NCBI RefSeq assembly: GCF_000425625.1
Contig: NZ_KE384410.1
Span: 193,424-257,423 of the forward strand
DNA: 64,000 nt
Reading direction: 5' to 3'
From: Stutzerimonas azotifigens DSM 17556
Lineage (GTDB): Bacteria; Pseudomonadota; Gammaproteobacteria; Pseudomonadales; Pseudomonadaceae
This document shows positions 44,947 through 55,826 of this stretch, one piece after another. Under the pieces are notes generated by a model. It saw only the letters and a list, made by a program, of their open reading frames with translations, ran no database searches and was not told where the DNA came from. The position numbers and the translations under genes were made by a program. The first letter of the stretch is position 1, and each line of letters starts with the position of its first letter.

Positions 44947-46200
44947 ATGCGTCCGATTCCCCGAGATCCCGCACCGGAAAGCTCTGCCAGCCTGCTCAGG
45001 GAAGGTTACGGCTTCATTCGCAATCGCTGCCAACAGCTCCAGGCGCCGCTGTTCCAGACCCGCCTGCTGATGCAGGACACCATCTGTCTGAGCGGCGAGG
45101 AGGCCGCCCGCCTGTTCTACGACGACAGGCGCTTCCAGCGTGCCGGCGCGGCGCCGCGCATGCTGCGCAAGACGCTGCTGGGAGAAGGGGGCGTGCAGAC
45201 GCTCGACGGACCGGAGCACCACCATCGCAAGCAGTTGTTCATGTCGCTGCTGGGCGAGTCCGGGGTGGCCGAGCTGGTGGCCCTGGCGCGGCGTGAATGG
45301 TCTTCGGCCGTCGGCCGCTGGATCGGTGACGGACAGGTGCAGTTGCATCACGAGGTGCAGGCGATCCTCACCCGCGCGGTCTGCGCCTGGGCGGGCGTGC
45401 CGCTGCCGGAGGACGAAGTGGAAACGCGTCGCGACCAGCTGGCGACGCTCATCGACGGGGCGGGTGGCATCGGCGCCCGGCACTGGCGCGCGCGCTGGGC
45501 GCGCAAGGCGGCGGAAGGCTGGGGGATCGAACTCATCGAGCGCGTGCGTGCAGGAACCCTGCCGGTCGCCGAGGGCCGCGCGCTCGCGGCGGTCGCGCAG
45601 TACCGCAACCTCGACGGCAGCCTGCTCGAGCCCAGGGTCGCGGCCGTGGAGCTGCTGAACCTGCTGCGGCCGACGGTGGCGGTTTCACGCTTCGTCATCT
45701 ACGCCGCGCTCGAACTGCGCGCGCATCCCGAGTGGCACGAACGCCTGCGTGAGGATGACCAGGCGCTGGAGTCTTTCGCCCAGGAGGTGCGGCGGCTGTA
45801 TGCCTTCTTCCCCTTCATGGCGGCCAGGGTGCGCGAGGATTTCGAATGGCAGGGCTATCACTTCCCCAAGGGCACGCGGGTGCTGCTCGATCTGTTCGGC
45901 ACCAATCGCGAGCCGACCCGGTGGCCCGCGCCGGACATCTTCGATCCGCAGCGCTTCGAGCGCTGGAACGGCAGCGCCTTCAACTTCATCACCCAGGGCG
46001 GCGGCGAGCCGCATCGGGGGCACCGCTGCCCCGGCGAGCCGCTGGCCATCGCCCTGCTGGTCGATGCGCTGCGCGTGCTGACGCGGGAGATCCGTTACCG
46101 GGTGCCCGAGCAGGACCTTGGCGTCGACATGGCGCGCATGCCGGCGCAGCCGGAAAGCGGGCTGCTCATCGAGGCGGTCGAGCGTCTGACCGCGCGCTAG
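44947..46200 (+). CDS. Cytochrome P450, CYP152-type fatty acid peroxygenase
   Basis: This 417-residue heme-thiolate enzyme has the same length as the Bacillus P450-BSbeta enzyme. The heme Cys is C361 in GHRCPGE, after the [10 protein letters not shown] segment typical of CYP152. The R241-P242 pair ([10 protein letters not shown]) is the family's substrate-carboxylate-binding motif, replacing the acid-alcohol pair of ordinary P450s, and ExxR is E280-R283. Such enzymes use H2O2 to hydroxylate or decarboxylate fatty acids without a reductase. Q84 occupies the position that is Gln in hydroxylating BSbeta and His in the alkene-forming OleT, so hydroxylation is the more likely main reaction. AGGA lies 7 nt before the ATG. 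Confidence 0.9.
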   Translation: MRPIPRDPAPESSASLLREGYGFIRNRCQQLQAPLFQTRLLMQDTICLSGEEAARLFYDDRRFQRAGAAPRMLRKTLLGEGGVQTLDGPEHHHRKQLFMSLLGESGVAELVALARREWSSAVGRWIGDGQVQLHHEVQAILTRAVCAWAGVPLPEDEVETRRDQLATLIDGAGGIGARHWRARWARKAAEGWGIELIERVRAGTLPVAEGRALAAVAQYRNLDGSLLEPRVAAVELLNLLRPTVAVSRFVIYAALELRAHPEWHERLREDDQALESFAQEVRRLYAFFPFMAARVREDFEWQGYHFPKGTRVLLDLFGTNREPTRWPAPDIFDPQRFERWNGSAFNFITQGGGEPHRGHRCPGEPLAIALLVDALRVLTREIRYRVPEQDLGVDMARMPAQPESGLLIEAVERLTAR

Positions 46201-46204
46201 CGCC

Positions 46205-49000
46205 TCATGGGGCGACGTGCGGCGCGGCCTCCTTGACCGCGACCCAGTGCTCGACCAGTTCGCGCAGTTGCGAGAGTTCCACCGGCTTGGCCATGTGGCC
46301 GTCCATGCCGGCTTCCCGAGCCCGCTCCTTGTGTTCGCTGAGGATGTGTGCGGTGAGCGCGACCACCGGCGTGCGCGCGCGCCCGACCGAGGCCTCCCAG
46401 GCCCGCAACCGCTCGGTGGCGGCGAAGCCGTCGAGCACCGGCATCTCGCAATCCATCAGCACCAGGTCGTAGGGCTGCGCCTTGATCGCCCGCAGCGCCT
46501 CCTCGCCGTTGCTGGCGGTGTCCGGCGTGAGGTTGAGCTTGTTCAGCATGCCGCGGATGACCTTGGTCGAAATGCCGTTGTCTTCGGCCACCAGGATGCG
46601 GAAATCCTCCGGCACCTTGAGGCCGGCGGCCGGCGACAGGTCGCTGCGGCGGCGGTTGCCGCGCCGGCGCTGCGCCAGTTCGTCGGCCAGGGTGGTGCGC
46701 AGCGTGTAGCCGGCCACCGGCTTGGCGAGCACGCGGGCGATGCCGGCGTTGCGTGCATCGATCTTGCCGGGCGCGGCGCCCATGCCGGTGAGCATGATCA
46801 GCAGCACGTCGTGGCTGAGGTTGAGGTCTTCCTTGATCTTGGTCGCCAGCTGGATGCCGGTCATGCCCGGCATGTCCTGATCCAGCAGCACGGCGTCGAA
46901 GTACTCGCCCAGGTGCGCACGGGTGCGCATGATCGCCAGCGCCTCCTTGCCGGAGGCCGCCGTGGTGACCGACAGGCCCCACCCGGAGCACTGCTGCACC
47001 AGCACCTTGCGGCAGGTCTCGTTGTCGTCGACCACCAGCAGCCGGGCGCCGTGCAGCGACTCGTCGAGCACGCCGGCCGGCGGCGTCAGGCTCGGGCTGC
47101 CGATCGGCAGGCGGACCCGCGACAGGTTGCCGCCGGTCTCGTTGACTTCCAGGCTCAGCTCGCCCTGCATCAGCCGGACCAGCTGGCGGGCGACGATCAG
47201 GTTCAGGCGGCCGCCGAGCGTGGTGGCGGTCAGCAGGTCGGGACTCTCCGGTGTCAGGTTCAGCAGGTTTTCGCGTTCGGCCGGCGGCAACGGCTGCCCG
47301 TCGTCCTGCACCGAGATGCTCAGGCACCCGTCGTCCAGCGTGGCCAGCAGCAGCACCTCGCCCCGCTCCGTCTGGCGCAGGGCGTTCTCCAGCAGGCTGA
47401 GCAGGACCTGCCGGAGGCGCGCCGGGTCGCCACCGATCACGCGCGGCACCTGCGGCTGGATCAGGCTGATGAGCTCGACCTTCCGCAGTTCGGCCTTGGC
47501 CCGGAAGATGTCCAGGCATTCGCCGATCAGCGCGTGCAGGTCGAAAGGCACGTCCTCGAGTTCCATTTGGCCCGACTCCAGCTTGGAAATGTCGAGGATC
47601 TCGTTGATCAGGTTGAGCAGCTCGTTGCCCGAACTGTGGATGGTCTGCACGTAGTCGCGCTGCTTGGCCGACAGCGAGGTCCCCAGCAGCAGCTCGGTCA
47701 TGCCCAGCACGCCGTTCATCGGCGTGCGGATGTCGTGGCTCATCTTCGCCAGGAAGTCGGCCTTGGTCTTGAGCTCCGCCGAGTTCACCGCGGCGGCGGT
47801 GTGCCGGGACAGTTGCTCGGCGCGCACGAAGCGTTGCCGTTCGACCAGCGCGAAGCTCAGCACCAGGCCGCTCAGCGTGACGACCGAGAACACCCCGCCG
47901 ATCAGCCAGCCGGGGTTGAGCCGGTCAAAGCCGAACAGCACCGGCAGGAAGAAGGCGAAGCCGCCGTTGAACAGCAGCATGCCGCTGAGCACCAGGCGCG
48001 CCGGCGAATAGCCGCGGCGCCAGTGATAGAGGGCCACCAGCGGCACGCTGAGCGAGGCGCCGAGTACCAGTGCGTAGATCAGCCAGCTCTGCCAGAGCCA
48101 CGGCAGCAGGACCACCAGCAGGGCGATCGCGGCGATCACCAGCGCCTGGCCGACCAGCAGGCCGCGCATCCAGCCGGTGTTGCGCTGCTTGAAGAAGCGC
48201 TCGGCGAACAGCAACAGCGAGGCGGCGGCGGCCAGCGCCGAGAGATCGGCGATCAGCGACTGGCTGTAGCCGAGCCAGGGCACCCACACCGCCAGCAGGC
48301 CGAGGTTCGCCATGGCGCACAGCAGCAACGCGACGTGCAGGGCTCCGAGCCAGGCATAGCCGGCGCTGAACACGTAGGCGGAGCGCAACAGGCTGTGCAC
48401 CGCCAGCAGGGCGAGCGCGCCGAGCAGGGCGCCGTACAGGTAGGCGGGCTTTTCCAGCGCGACCAGGCCGGCCTCGTCGATGGTCTGGAACCACACCAGC
48501 AGCGGGTGGTTCGACTGCATGCGGACGTAGGCCTCGCGCGCCTGGCCGTCGTTGGGCAGGGCGAAGAGATAGGAGCGGGCCGGCAGCGGGCGCGAGCTCA
48601 GCGGGCGCTGTTCGCCGCTGTGGACGACCTGCTCGATCCTGCTGTCGCGCAGCAGGTAGAAGTCCAGGTACTGCACGCGCGGCGCGAACAGCCAGAGCCA
48701 GTGCGGCTTGCTGTAGCCGGAGGCGCTGACCTGCAGCCACACCGCGGTGTCGCTTGCGGACGCGGAGAGGGCATGCGCGTCGAGCCGCTCGAACAGTTGC
48801 CGCTGGGCGAGCACCTCCTCGAGCGACAGCTGGCCCGAGCGGTCCACCAGCATGCGCCAGGTCGAGGATTCGGTAGACGCTGCGGCCGGATCCGACCCGG
48901 CAACCGCCGGCTGCGCGGCGAACGCAACGGGCTGCACCGGGCAAACGCTTGCCAGCAACAGGCCGAGGCATATTCCGAAAGCGATCCAGAGCCGGCGCAC
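46205..49000 (-). CDS. retS: Hybrid sensor kinase RetS
   Basis: This 931-residue hybrid sensor has a signal peptide, a periplasmic 7TMR-DISMED2-type sensor (to ~180), seven membrane helices (~185-385), a histidine kinase region with H422 (KMSHDIRTP), and two receiver domains with acceptor aspartates D707 (LLDQDMPG) and D850 (LMDCEMP). The domain plan and the neighbouring purD-purH match P. aeruginosa RetS, which restrains GacS to favour acute virulence and repress biofilm. The ATP-binding part is degenerate ([16 protein letters not shown]). The GTG at 49000 was chosen over a TTG at 49042 because AAGGGA precedes it and a TATAAT box overlaps the TTG. Confidence 0.92.
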   Translation of the reverse strand: MRRLWIAFGICLGLLLASVCPVQPVAFAAQPAVAGSDPAAASTESSTWRMLVDRSGQLSLEEVLAQRQLFERLDAHALSASASDTAVWLQVSASGYSKPHWLWLFAPRVQYLDFYLLRDSRIEQVVHSGEQRPLSSRPLPARSYLFALPNDGQAREAYVRMQSNHPLLVWFQTIDEAGLVALEKPAYLYGALLGALALLAVHSLLRSAYVFSAGYAWLGALHVALLLCAMANLGLLAVWVPWLGYSQSLIADLSALAAAASLLLFAERFFKQRNTGWMRGLLVGQALVIAAIALLVVLLPWLWQSWLIYALVLGASLSVPLVALYHWRRGYSPARLVLSGMLLFNGGFAFFLPVLFGFDRLNPGWLIGGVFSVVTLSGLVLSFALVERQRFVRAEQLSRHTAAAVNSAELKTKADFLAKMSHDIRTPMNGVLGMTELLLGTSLSAKQRDYVQTIHSSGNELLNLINEILDISKLESGQMELEDVPFDLHALIGECLDIFRAKAELRKVELISLIQPQVPRVIGGDPARLRQVLLSLLENALRQTERGEVLLLATLDDGCLSISVQDDGQPLPPAERENLLNLTPESPDLLTATTLGGRLNLIVARQLVRLMQGELSLEVNETGGNLSRVRLPIGSPSLTPPAGVLDESLHGARLLVVDDNETCRKVLVQQCSGWGLSVTTAASGKEALAIMRTRAHLGEYFDAVLLDQDMPGMTGIQLATKIKEDLNLSHDVLLIMLTGMGAAPGKIDARNAGIARVLAKPVAGYTLRTTLADELAQRRRGNRRRSDLSPAAGLKVPEDFRILVAEDNGISTKVIRGMLNKLNLTPDTASNGEEALRAIKAQPYDLVLMDCEMPVLDGFAATERLRAWEASVGRARTPVVALTAHILSEHKERAREAGMDGHMAKPVELSQLRELVEHWVAVKEAAPHVAP

Positions 49001-49031
49001 GCGTGAGGTCCCTTCGTGGGTGTGACCGCGG

Positions 49032-49059
49032 ATTATAACCAAGCTTATCGGTCAGGTAA
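49032..49059 (-). promoter_or_regulatory. Candidate retS promoter
   Basis: On the minus strand TTACCT (49059-49054) and TATAAT (49037-49032) are spaced 16 bp apart, 32 bp before the GTG start. The -10 is perfect and the -35 weak. Confidence 0.6.
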
Positions 49060-49063
49060 GGCG

Positions 49064-49085
49064 GACAAAGCCGGCAAATGCCGGC
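49064..49085 (-). terminator. Hairpin after purD
   Basis: GCCGGC/GCCGGC with a 4-nt loop (49070-49085), followed on the minus strand by TTTGTCC. The T-run is weak. Confidence 0.4.
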
Positions 49086-49115
49086 TTCGCGCACATATCG
49101 GACGGACCGTCCTGG

Positions 49116-50408
49116 TCAGTTCGGGCCTTCTTCCCGCAGTACGGCGCGATAGCCGATGTCACGGCGGTAGAAGCAGCCGTCCCACTCTATCGCCTCGGCC
49201 AGCAGGTAGGCGTTCTTCTGCGCGCGCGAGACGCTCTCGCCCAGCGCCGTGGCGCACAGCACCCGGCCGCCGGCGGTCAGCACGCGGCCGTCGTCGGCCA
49301 GCGCGGTGCCGGCGTGGAACACCTTGCCCGGCAGCCTGGCCGCCGCGTCCAGCCCGTCGATCGCCCGGCCCTTGGCATAGTCGCCCGGATAGCCACCGGC
49401 GGCGAGGACCACACCGAGGCTGGGGCGTGGGTCCCAGCGTGCCTCGACCTTATCCAGCGCCTCGGCCAGCGCCGCTTCCACCAGCAGCACTAGGCTCGAC
49501 TCCAGGCGCAGCATGATCGGCTGGGTTTCCGGATCGCCGAAGCGGCAGTTGAACTCGATGACCCTGGGCGCGCCCTGGCGGTCGATCATCAGTCCGGCAT
49601 AGAGGAAGCCGGTGTAGACGTTGCCTTCCTCGGCCATGCCGCGCACGGTCGGGTAGATGACCTCGTCCATGATCCGCTGGTGGACTTCGGGCGTGACCAC
49701 CGGCGCCGGCGAATAGGCGCCCATGCCGCCGGTGTTGGGGCCGCTGTCGCCGTCGCCGACGCGCTTGTGGTCCTGGCTGGTGGCCATCGGCAGCACGTTG
49801 CGGCCGTCGACCATGACGATGAAGCTGGCTTCCTCGCCCTCGAGGAATTCCTCGATGACCACCCGCGCGCCGGCGTCGCCGAAGGCGTTGCCGGAGAGCA
49901 TGTCGCGCACCGCCGCCTCGGCTTCCTCGAGCGTCATGGCGACGATCACGCCCTTGCCCGCGGCCAGCCCGTCGGCCTTGATCACGATTGGCGCGCCCTG
50001 CTCGCGCAGGTAGGCGAGGGCCGGCTCGACCTCGGTGAAGTTGCGGTAGGCCGCGGTCGGGATGCCGTGGCGCGCCAGGAAGTCCTTGGTGAAGGCCTTG
50101 GAGCCCTCCAGCTGGGCCGCGGCCGCGGTGGGGCCGAAGATCGCCAGCCCGCGCGCGCGGAACAGGTCGACCACGCCCTTCACCAGCGGGGCCTCCGGGC
50201 CGACGATGGTCAGCTGCACGTTCTGCGCGGCGAAGTCGGCCAGCTGCTCGATGGCCAGCACGTCGATCGCCAGGTTTTCGCACTTGGCTTCGGTCGCGGT
50301 ACCGGCATTGCCCGGCGCGACGAACACCTTCTGCACGCGCGGATCCTGCGCGACCTTCCAGGCCAGGGCGTGTTCACGACCGCCGCTGCCAATCACCAAT
50401 ACATTCAT
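49116..50408 (-). CDS. purD: Phosphoribosylamine-glycine ligase PurD
   Basis: This 430-residue ATP-grasp enzyme joins phosphoribosylamine and glycine to give GAR, step two of purine synthesis. [15 protein letters not shown] is the N-terminal signature, [14 protein letters not shown] the ATP-binding lysine region, and [21 protein letters not shown] and [12 protein letters not shown] are conserved. The ATG at 50408 begins this signature; the frame further upstream is a shadow of purH. A heptad hairpin lies between it and purH. Confidence 0.98.
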   Translation of the reverse strand: MNVLVIGSGGREHALAWKVAQDPRVQKVFVAPGNAGTATEAKCENLAIDVLAIEQLADFAAQNVQLTIVGPEAPLVKGVVDLFRARGLAIFGPTAAAAQLEGSKAFTKDFLARHGIPTAAYRNFTEVEPALAYLREQGAPIVIKADGLAAGKGVIVAMTLEEAEAAVRDMLSGNAFGDAGARVVIEEFLEGEEASFIVMVDGRNVLPMATSQDHKRVGDGDSGPNTGGMGAYSPAPVVTPEVHQRIMDEVIYPTVRGMAEEGNVYTGFLYAGLMIDRQGAPRVIEFNCRFGDPETQPIMLRLESSLVLLVEAALAEALDKVEARWDPRPSLGVVLAAGGYPGDYAKGRAIDGLDAAARLPGKVFHAGTALADDGRVLTAGGRVLCATALGESVSRAQKNAYLLAEAIEWDGCFYRRDIGYRAVLREEGPN

Positions 50409-50428
50409 TTGTTGAAACCCTGTGTTGG

Positions 50429-50504
50429 GCTGGAGGCTGAAGGCTGGAGGCTGGACGAGGAATTCGCTTCTCCGTCCAGCCTTCCAGCCTTCCAGCCTTC
50501 CAGC
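50429..50504. repeat. Imperfect heptad hairpin between purH and purD
   Basis: The left arm (50429-50459) reads GCTGGAG, GCTGAAG, GCTGGAG, then GCTGGACGAG. The right arm (50473-50504), read on the other strand, is three GCTGGAAG octads then GCTGGACG. The 13-bp core contains an EcoRI site (GAATTC). The arms pair only partly because one side is built of heptads and the other of octads. Confidence 0.85.
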
Positions 50505-50512
50505 GCTTACGG

Positions 50513-52117
50513 TCAATGCCTGAAATGCCGCATCCCAGTAAACACCATCGCGATGCCGGCTTCGTCGGCCGCGGCGATCACCTCGTTGTCGCGCATCGAA
50601 CCGCCCGGCTGGATCACCGCGGTGATGCCGGCGGTCGCGGCGTTGTCGATGCCGTCGCGGAACGGGAAGAAGGCATCGGACGCCATGACCGCGCCCTTGA
50701 CCTCGAGGCCGGCGTGTTCGGCCTTGATCGCGGCGATGCGCGCCGAGTTCACCCGGCTCATCTGGCCGGCGCCGACGCCGACGGTCTGCCGGTTCCTGGC
50801 GTAGACAATGGCGTTGGACTTGACGAACTTGGCCACCTTCCAGGCGAAGATCAGGTCGTGGATCTCCTGCTCGGTCGGGGCGCGCCGGGTGACCACCTTG
50901 AGGTCGGCCTCGGTGACCATGGCAATGTCGCGGCTCTGCACCAGCAGGCCGCCGTTGACGCGCTTGAAGTCCCAGCCAGGGGCGCGCTCGGCCGGCCACT
51001 GGCCGCATTCGAGCAGGCGCACGTTGGCCTTGGCGGCCACCGCTTCGCGGGCTTCGGTGCTGATCGACGGGGCGATGATGACCTCGACGAACTGACGCTC
51101 GACGATGGCGCGGGCGGTGTCGCCATCCAGCTCGCGGTTGAAGGCGATGATGCCGCCGAACGCCGATTCGCTGTCGGTGGCATAAGCCAGGTCATAGGCC
51201 TTGCGGATGCCGCCTTCGTTCTCCGGCACCACGGCGACGCCGCAGGGGTTGGCGTGCTTGACGATCACGCAGGCCGGCTTGACGAAGCTCTTCACGCACT
51301 CCAGCGCCGCATCGGTGTCGGCGACGTTGTTGAACGACAGCTCCTTGCCCTGCAGCTGGCGCGCGGTGGCCACGCAGGCCTCGTCGGCATGCTCGACGTA
51401 GAAGGCGGCGATCTGGTGCGGGTTTTCGCCGTAGCGCATGTCCTGCGCCTTGACGAACTGGGTGGTGAAGGTGCGTGGCAGCTGGCTGCGGCCCTCGGTG
51501 GACAGCGTCTCGGCCTGCTGATCGATGGTGCCCAGGTAGTTGGCGATCATGCCGTCGTAGGAAGCGGTGTGCTCGAAGGCCTTGAGTGCCAGGTCGAAGC
51601 GCTGGGCGTAGGTCAGGCCGCCGGCGCGCAGGCTGTCGATGACCGCAGCATAGTCGTCGGCATTGACCACGATGGCCACGTCCTTGTGGTTCTTCGCGGC
51701 GCTGCGGACCATGGTTGGCCCGCCGATGTCGATGTTCTCGATGGCATCGGCCAGCGAACAGCCCGCCTTGGCGACGGTGGCGGCGAAGGGGTAGAGGTTG
51801 ACCGCGACCAGATCGATCGGCCGGATGCCGTGCGCAGCCATCACCGCGCCGTCGAGTTCGCGACGGCCGAGGATGCCGCCGTGGATCTTCGGATGCAGGG
51901 TCTTCACCCGGCCATCCATCATTTCGGGGAAGCCGGTGTAGTCGGCGACTTCGACGGCGGCGATGCCCTGCTCGGCGAGCAGCTTGTAGGTGCCGCCGGT
52001 CGAGAGGATCTCGACGCCCAGCTCGCTCAGGGCGCGGGCGAAATCGACGACGCCGGTCTTGTCGGAAACGCTGATCAGCGCGCGGCGCACGGGAAGGCGG
52101 AGGGAATGGTCGGTCAT
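50513..52117 (-). CDS. purH: Bifunctional AICAR transformylase/IMP cyclohydrolase PurH
   Basis: This 534-residue enzyme performs the last two steps of IMP synthesis. The N-terminal MGS-fold IMP cyclohydrolase domain begins [20 protein letters not shown]. The C-terminal AICAR transformylase domain contains the catalytic Lys-His in [12 protein letters not shown] and ends [17 protein letters not shown]. It is in the conserved order fis-purH-purD with hairpin elements on both sides. Confidence 0.98.
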   Translation of the reverse strand: MTDHSLRLPVRRALISVSDKTGVVDFARALSELGVEILSTGGTYKLLAEQGIAAVEVADYTGFPEMMDGRVKTLHPKIHGGILGRRELDGAVMAAHGIRPIDLVAVNLYPFAATVAKAGCSLADAIENIDIGGPTMVRSAAKNHKDVAIVVNADDYAAVIDSLRAGGLTYAQRFDLALKAFEHTASYDGMIANYLGTIDQQAETLSTEGRSQLPRTFTTQFVKAQDMRYGENPHQIAAFYVEHADEACVATARQLQGKELSFNNVADTDAALECVKSFVKPACVIVKHANPCGVAVVPENEGGIRKAYDLAYATDSESAFGGIIAFNRELDGDTARAIVERQFVEVIIAPSISTEAREAVAAKANVRLLECGQWPAERAPGWDFKRVNGGLLVQSRDIAMVTEADLKVVTRRAPTEQEIHDLIFAWKVAKFVKSNAIVYARNRQTVGVGAGQMSRVNSARIAAIKAEHAGLEVKGAVMASDAFFPFRDGIDNAATAGITAVIQPGGSMRDNEVIAAADEAGIAMVFTGMRHFRH

Positions 52118-52142
52118 AACGGTTCCATCTGAGGATAAGAGC

Positions 52143-52201
52143 GCTGAAGGCTGGAGGCTGGACGAGGGGGCGCTTTTTTCGTCCAGCCTCCAGCCTTCAG
52201 C
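52143..52201. repeat. Perfect 23-bp heptad hairpin between fis and purH
   Basis: The arms at 52143-52165 and 52179-52201 are exact reverse complements: GCTGAAG, then GCTGGAG, then GCTGGACGA. The loop is 13 bp (GGGGGCGCTTTTT). It lies 25 bp upstream of the purH start and 12 bp after the fis stop. Confidence 0.95.
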
Positions 52202-52213
52202 CTCCGACGATTT

Positions 52214-52534
52214 TCAGAGAAGGTCGTACTGCTTGAGCTTCTTGCGCAGGGTGCCGCGGTTGAGACCGAGCACTTCGGAGGCCTTGGTCTGGTTGCCCTT
52301 GACGTACTGCATCACCGTCTCGAGCAGGGGCGCCTCGACTTCGGAGAGCACCAGGTTGTAGACGTCCGTGACTTCGGCGCCTTCGAGATGCGCGAAGTAG
52401 TTGCGCAGCGCTTTCTCGACGCTGCCGCGAAGGGTCTGTCCCGCTTCGCTCGGCGTGTTCAGGTGCTGCTTGAGGTTGACGTTTTCGGTCACGGAAGTCG
52501 TTCCACTTACTAAGGTCTCGGTCATTGTCGTCAT
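52214..52534 (-). CDS. fis: DNA-binding protein Fis
   Basis: This 106-residue nucleoid protein bends DNA and regulates rRNA and other growth genes. The C-terminal helix-turn-helix ([20 protein letters not shown]) is nearly invariant, and the N-terminal half dimerises ([18 protein letters not shown]). The ATG at 52534 overlaps the dusB stop by four bases, the same dusB-fis coupling as in E. coli. Confidence 0.97.
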   Translation of the reverse strand: MTTMTETLVSGTTSVTENVNLKQHLNTPSEAGQTLRGSVEKALRNYFAHLEGAEVTDVYNLVLSEVEAPLLETVMQYVKGNQTKASEVLGLNRGTLRKKLKQYDLL

Positions 52535-53544
52535 GCGGCTACCCCCTCCCCATCCGCTGAATGAAGGCCTGATCGACATTCGGCGAAATATGCCCGAACG
52601 GCGGCGCACTGTGCGTCCCTGTTGTCCAAAAGATTGAAGCGCCGACGGAAATCCGCTCCGCTGGCGTGGCTGGCCAGATACCAGCCGACGTGCTTGCGGG
52701 CGATGCGCGCGCCCATCGTTTCCCCATAAAAGTCATGCAGGGCCTCGAGGTGGCCGAGCAGGATGCGCTCGACCTCCTCGAGCGCCGGCGCCGGCAGCAG
52801 GCTGCCGGTGCTCAGGAAATGCTCGATTTCGCGGAAGATCCAGGGGCGTCCCTGAGCGGCTCTGCCGATCAGCAGGGCATCGGCGCCGGTGGCCTGCAGG
52901 ACCTGGCGTGCCTTGTGCGGGGAGTCGATGTCGCCGTTGGCGAACACCGGAATGGAGACCGCCTGCTTGATGGCGGCGATGGTGTCGTACTCGGCCTCGC
53001 CGGTGTAGAGGTCGGCGCGGGTACGCCCGTGCACGGCGAGCGCCTGGATGCCGGCCTGCTCGGCGATGCGCGCGATGGTCAGGCCGTTGCGGTTGTCGCG
53101 GTCCCAGCCGGTGCGGATCTTCAGCGTGACCGGCACCTCGACCGCGGCGACTACGGCCTCGAGAATCTGCCCGACCAGCATTTCATCCTTCATCAGCGCG
53201 GAGCCGGCGGCCTTGTTGCAGACCTTCTTCGCCGGGCAGCCCATGTTGATGTCGATGATCTGCGCGCCCAGTTCCACGTTGCGCCGGGCCGCCTCGGCGA
53301 GCATCGCCGGATCGCCGCCGGCGATCTGCACCGAACGCGGCTCCGGATCGCCGGCGTGCGGCAGGCGCAGGCGCGACTTGCGGCTGTGCCAGAGGCGGGT
53401 ATCGGCGGTGACCATCTCCGACACCACCAGGCCGGCACCCAGGCGGCGGCACAACTGGCGGAAAGGACGGTCGGTGACGCCGGCCATGGGAGCCAGGATC
53501 AACCGGTTGGGAAGGGTGTAGGGGCCGATGCGTACCGCTGACAT
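52531..53544 (-). CDS. dusB: tRNA-dihydrouridine synthase DusB
   Basis: This 337-residue FMN enzyme reduces uridines in the tRNA D-loop. FMN and active-site segments include [41 protein letters not shown] (catalytic Cys C103) and [14 protein letters not shown]. The start at 53544 is fixed by homology ([15 protein letters not shown]). It is coupled to fis by an ATGA overlap, a near-universal gammaproteobacterial arrangement. Confidence 0.97.
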   Translation of the reverse strand: MSAVRIGPYTLPNRLILAPMAGVTDRPFRQLCRRLGAGLVVSEMVTADTRLWHSRKSRLRLPHAGDPEPRSVQIAGGDPAMLAEAARRNVELGAQIIDINMGCPAKKVCNKAAGSALMKDEMLVGQILEAVVAAVEVPVTLKIRTGWDRDNRNGLTIARIAEQAGIQALAVHGRTRADLYTGEAEYDTIAAIKQAVSIPVFANGDIDSPHKARQVLQATGADALLIGRAAQGRPWIFREIEHFLSTGSLLPAPALEEVERILLGHLEALHDFYGETMGARIARKHVGWYLASHASGADFRRRFNLLDNRDAQCAAVRAYFAECRSGLHSADGEGVAA

Positions 53545-53711
53545 GGAGTTTTCCCGCGTTGCGGGCCTGCTTGTTAGGTCGATCGGGACTGCGAAAAAAG
53601 GGTGGGCATGATACCCGCTCCGCATGACGGGTTAAAGGTCGTTCTGAACAAATTCTGAACAGCACGACGCTTATCGCCAGCGGTTAGAACGCCCTGGTGC
53701 GGGCCTGTCGC

Positions 53712-54854
53712 TCACTCGGGCGAATGGAAGCTCAGGCTGTAGTTGACCGCCTGGTCGCCCGGATCGAGGATTTCCAGCGCAATGTGGATGGGCGTCTGCG
53801 GGGGCATCTCGGCCTCGCCGGCGAGCTCCCCGGCCAGGTATTCGCCGGGCTTGAACTGGCGACTGGCTATCAGCTTGCCGCCGAGGTCGGCGAAGCGCAG
53901 CTCCAGCAGCGGGAACGGCTGGGAGAAGGGCGCGCGGTTGTAGAGGATGGCGTCGACCACCAGCGCGCCGGTGAAGTCCGGATGGCTGCGGACCATCAGG
54001 TTGCTGCTGCGGATCTGGCTGATGTCGACCTTCGACGGCAGGGTGCAGCCGAGCGTCGGGCACAGCCGCTCGAACCAGGGTCGGTATTCGTCGCGCCGCG
54101 CCAGCTCCTCGAAGTTGTAGGCCGCGTACTGGCCAGCGAGGGCGAGCAGCGCCAGCAGGCACAGCAGCGTCCAGCCGAGGCGGCGCCCCCAGGGCTTGCG
54201 CGTCGGCTGCCAGTCGAGCTGCAGGGGCTCTTCCTCGAGCTCGAACAGCGGGGCGTCGTGCAGGCCGGGCTCGCGCCGCTGGCTGCGGGCCGGCGCGAGC
54301 GGCTCGTCGTCTTCCAGGTCGTCCGCGGCGGCCCGCAGCGGACGTTCGGATACCGACAGCGGGCTCGGTGGCAGCGGCGCCTCTTCGCTGACCGGCGTCA
54401 GGCGGACCGCGGCCTTCGGCGGCGCGGCTTCCGGCATCCGGGCCGGACGCGGCTCGGCCCGCAGCGGCGGTTCGGCATTCTCGGAGATCGGTGCGGGCGG
54501 CGCGGCTTGCGGTGGCTCGCCGGCGCCGCGCCGGGCGGCGAACGCTTCGCGCTCCTGACGCTCGAGGCGGGCCAGTTCCTCGTCGAGGTCGATGTCGTCC
54601 AGATCCATGTCGTCGTGGATCAGCAGCTCGTCCTCGTCCAGCCGGCGCGCCACCAGCGGAGGCTGGGCCTGGGGATTCGCGGGCTGTGCGGCCGGCATCT
54701 GCGGCATGCCCTGGTCGGCCTGCAGGTGGCGGCCGGCGTTGAAGACTTCGAGGCAGGTACCGCAACGCACCATGCCCTTGGCCGCGCTCAGCTGGGCGGG
54801 GTTCACGCGGAAGCTGGTGCGGCAATGCGGGCACTGGGTGACGAAGCTGGTCAT
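53712..54854 (-). CDS. Zinc-ribbon and DUF3426 membrane protein
   Basis: This 380-residue protein has an N-terminal MJ0042-type zinc ribbon (C8, C11, C31, C34). A long acidic, Pro/Ala-rich linker (~50-195) and one membrane helix (LGWTLLCLLALLALAGQYAAY) follow. The C-terminal DUF3426 domain has the YEIVLTNRS-like pattern seen as LVVDAILYNRAPFSQPFPLLEL. Function is unknown; the topology suggests a cytoplasmic zinc finger linked to a periplasmic domain. It lies between prmA and dusB, as in P. aeruginosa. Confidence 0.85.
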   Translation of the reverse strand: MTSFVTQCPHCRTSFRVNPAQLSAAKGMVRCGTCLEVFNAGRHLQADQGMPQMPAAQPANPQAQPPLVARRLDEDELLIHDDMDLDDIDLDEELARLERQEREAFAARRGAGEPPQAAPPAPISENAEPPLRAEPRPARMPEAAPPKAAVRLTPVSEEAPLPPSPLSVSERPLRAAADDLEDDEPLAPARSQRREPGLHDAPLFELEEEPLQLDWQPTRKPWGRRLGWTLLCLLALLALAGQYAAYNFEELARRDEYRPWFERLCPTLGCTLPSKVDISQIRSSNLMVRSHPDFTGALVVDAILYNRAPFSQPFPLLELRFADLGGKLIASRQFKPGEYLAGELAGEAEMPPQTPIHIALEILDPGDQAVNYSLSFHSPE

Positions 54855-54926
54855 GCGCGGGTCCGGGAGAAATGGCGCTAGTCTAACCGATGGCTTTCGC
54901 CGCGGCATGCCACGGCGGGTGCCTGT

Positions 54927-55805
54927 TCAGCGGCGTCGGCCGCTGATGCGCACCCAGCCGTCCTGCTCGGCGATCGGGTCGAGTTCGAAGGCGTCGGCAT
55001 AGGCCCGGGCAACCTCGTCGGCCTGCTCGGCGAGGATGCCGGAAAGCGCCAGACGGCCGCCAGGCGCCACCAGCGAACCGATGCGTGGCGCCAGTTCGAC
55101 CAGCGGACCGGCCAGGATGTTCGCCAGCACCACGTCGGCGGTCGTTTCCGGCATGTCGGCCGGCAGATGGAGCGGGAAGCGCGCCGGGTCGATGCCGTTG
55201 CGGCTGGCGTTGTCGCGGGAGGCCTCCAGCGCCTGGGGGTCGATGTCGGTGCCCAGCGCCCGCTCGGCGCCGAGCAGCAGCGCGGCGATGGCGAGGATGC
55301 CGGAGCCGCAGCCGAAGTCGATCACTGTGCGGCCCTCGAGCGGCTGGGCATCCAGCCACTGCAGGCAGAGCGCGGTGGTGGGATGGGTGCCGGTGCCGAA
55401 GGCCAGGCCGGGGTCGAGCAGCAGGTTGACCGCGTCCGGTTCCGGCGCCTGGTGCCAGCTCGGGACGATCCACAGCCGGCGCCCGAAGCGCATCGGTTGG
55501 AAGTTGTCCATCCAACTGCGCTCCCAGTCCTGGTCCTCGATGCGCTCGAGCTGATGTTCCGGAAGCTCGCCGTCGGTGAGCAGGCGCAGGTGCGCCAGCA
55601 GGTCGGCCTCGCCGACGTCGGCTTCGAACAGCGCCAGCAGGTGGGTGTGGCTCCACAGCGGGGTGGTGCCCAGGTCCGGCTCGAAGATCGGCTGGTCCTC
55701 GGCGTCCATGAAGGTGACCGACACCGCGCCGACGCCGAGCAGGGCGTCCTCGAGCGATTCGGCCTGGTCCGGGGTGATGGCGAGGCGGAGTTGCAGCCAG
55801 GGCAT
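54927..55805 (-). CDS. prmA: Ribosomal protein L11 methyltransferase PrmA
   Basis: This 292-residue SAM enzyme trimethylates L11. It has an N-terminal substrate-binding domain and a C-terminal Rossmann domain with [20 protein letters not shown] and the catalytic-type segment [11 protein letters not shown]. It begins 114 bp downstream of accC on the minus strand, with a perfect heptad hairpin between them. Confidence 0.96.
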   Translation of the reverse strand: MPWLQLRLAITPDQAESLEDALLGVGAVSVTFMDAEDQPIFEPDLGTTPLWSHTHLLALFEADVGEADLLAHLRLLTDGELPEHQLERIEDQDWERSWMDNFQPMRFGRRLWIVPSWHQAPEPDAVNLLLDPGLAFGTGTHPTTALCLQWLDAQPLEGRTVIDFGCGSGILAIAALLLGAERALGTDIDPQALEASRDNASRNGIDPARFPLHLPADMPETTADVVLANILAGPLVELAPRIGSLVAPGGRLALSGILAEQADEVARAYADAFELDPIAEQDGWVRISGRRR

Positions 55806-55826
55806 AAAAACCTCGTTTAAAAAATG

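Noticed and set aside
46217..49006. Plus-strand open frame of over 900 codons opposite retS
   Set aside because: It is a high-GC antisense shadow: it is rich in Gln/Arg/Ala/Gly, has no domain, and mirrors retS exactly, whose protein is clearly recognisable.
49001..49042. TTG start for retS at 49042
   Set aside because: It overlaps a TATAAT promoter box and has no ribosome site, whereas the GTG at 49000 has AAGGGA and starts a signal peptide.
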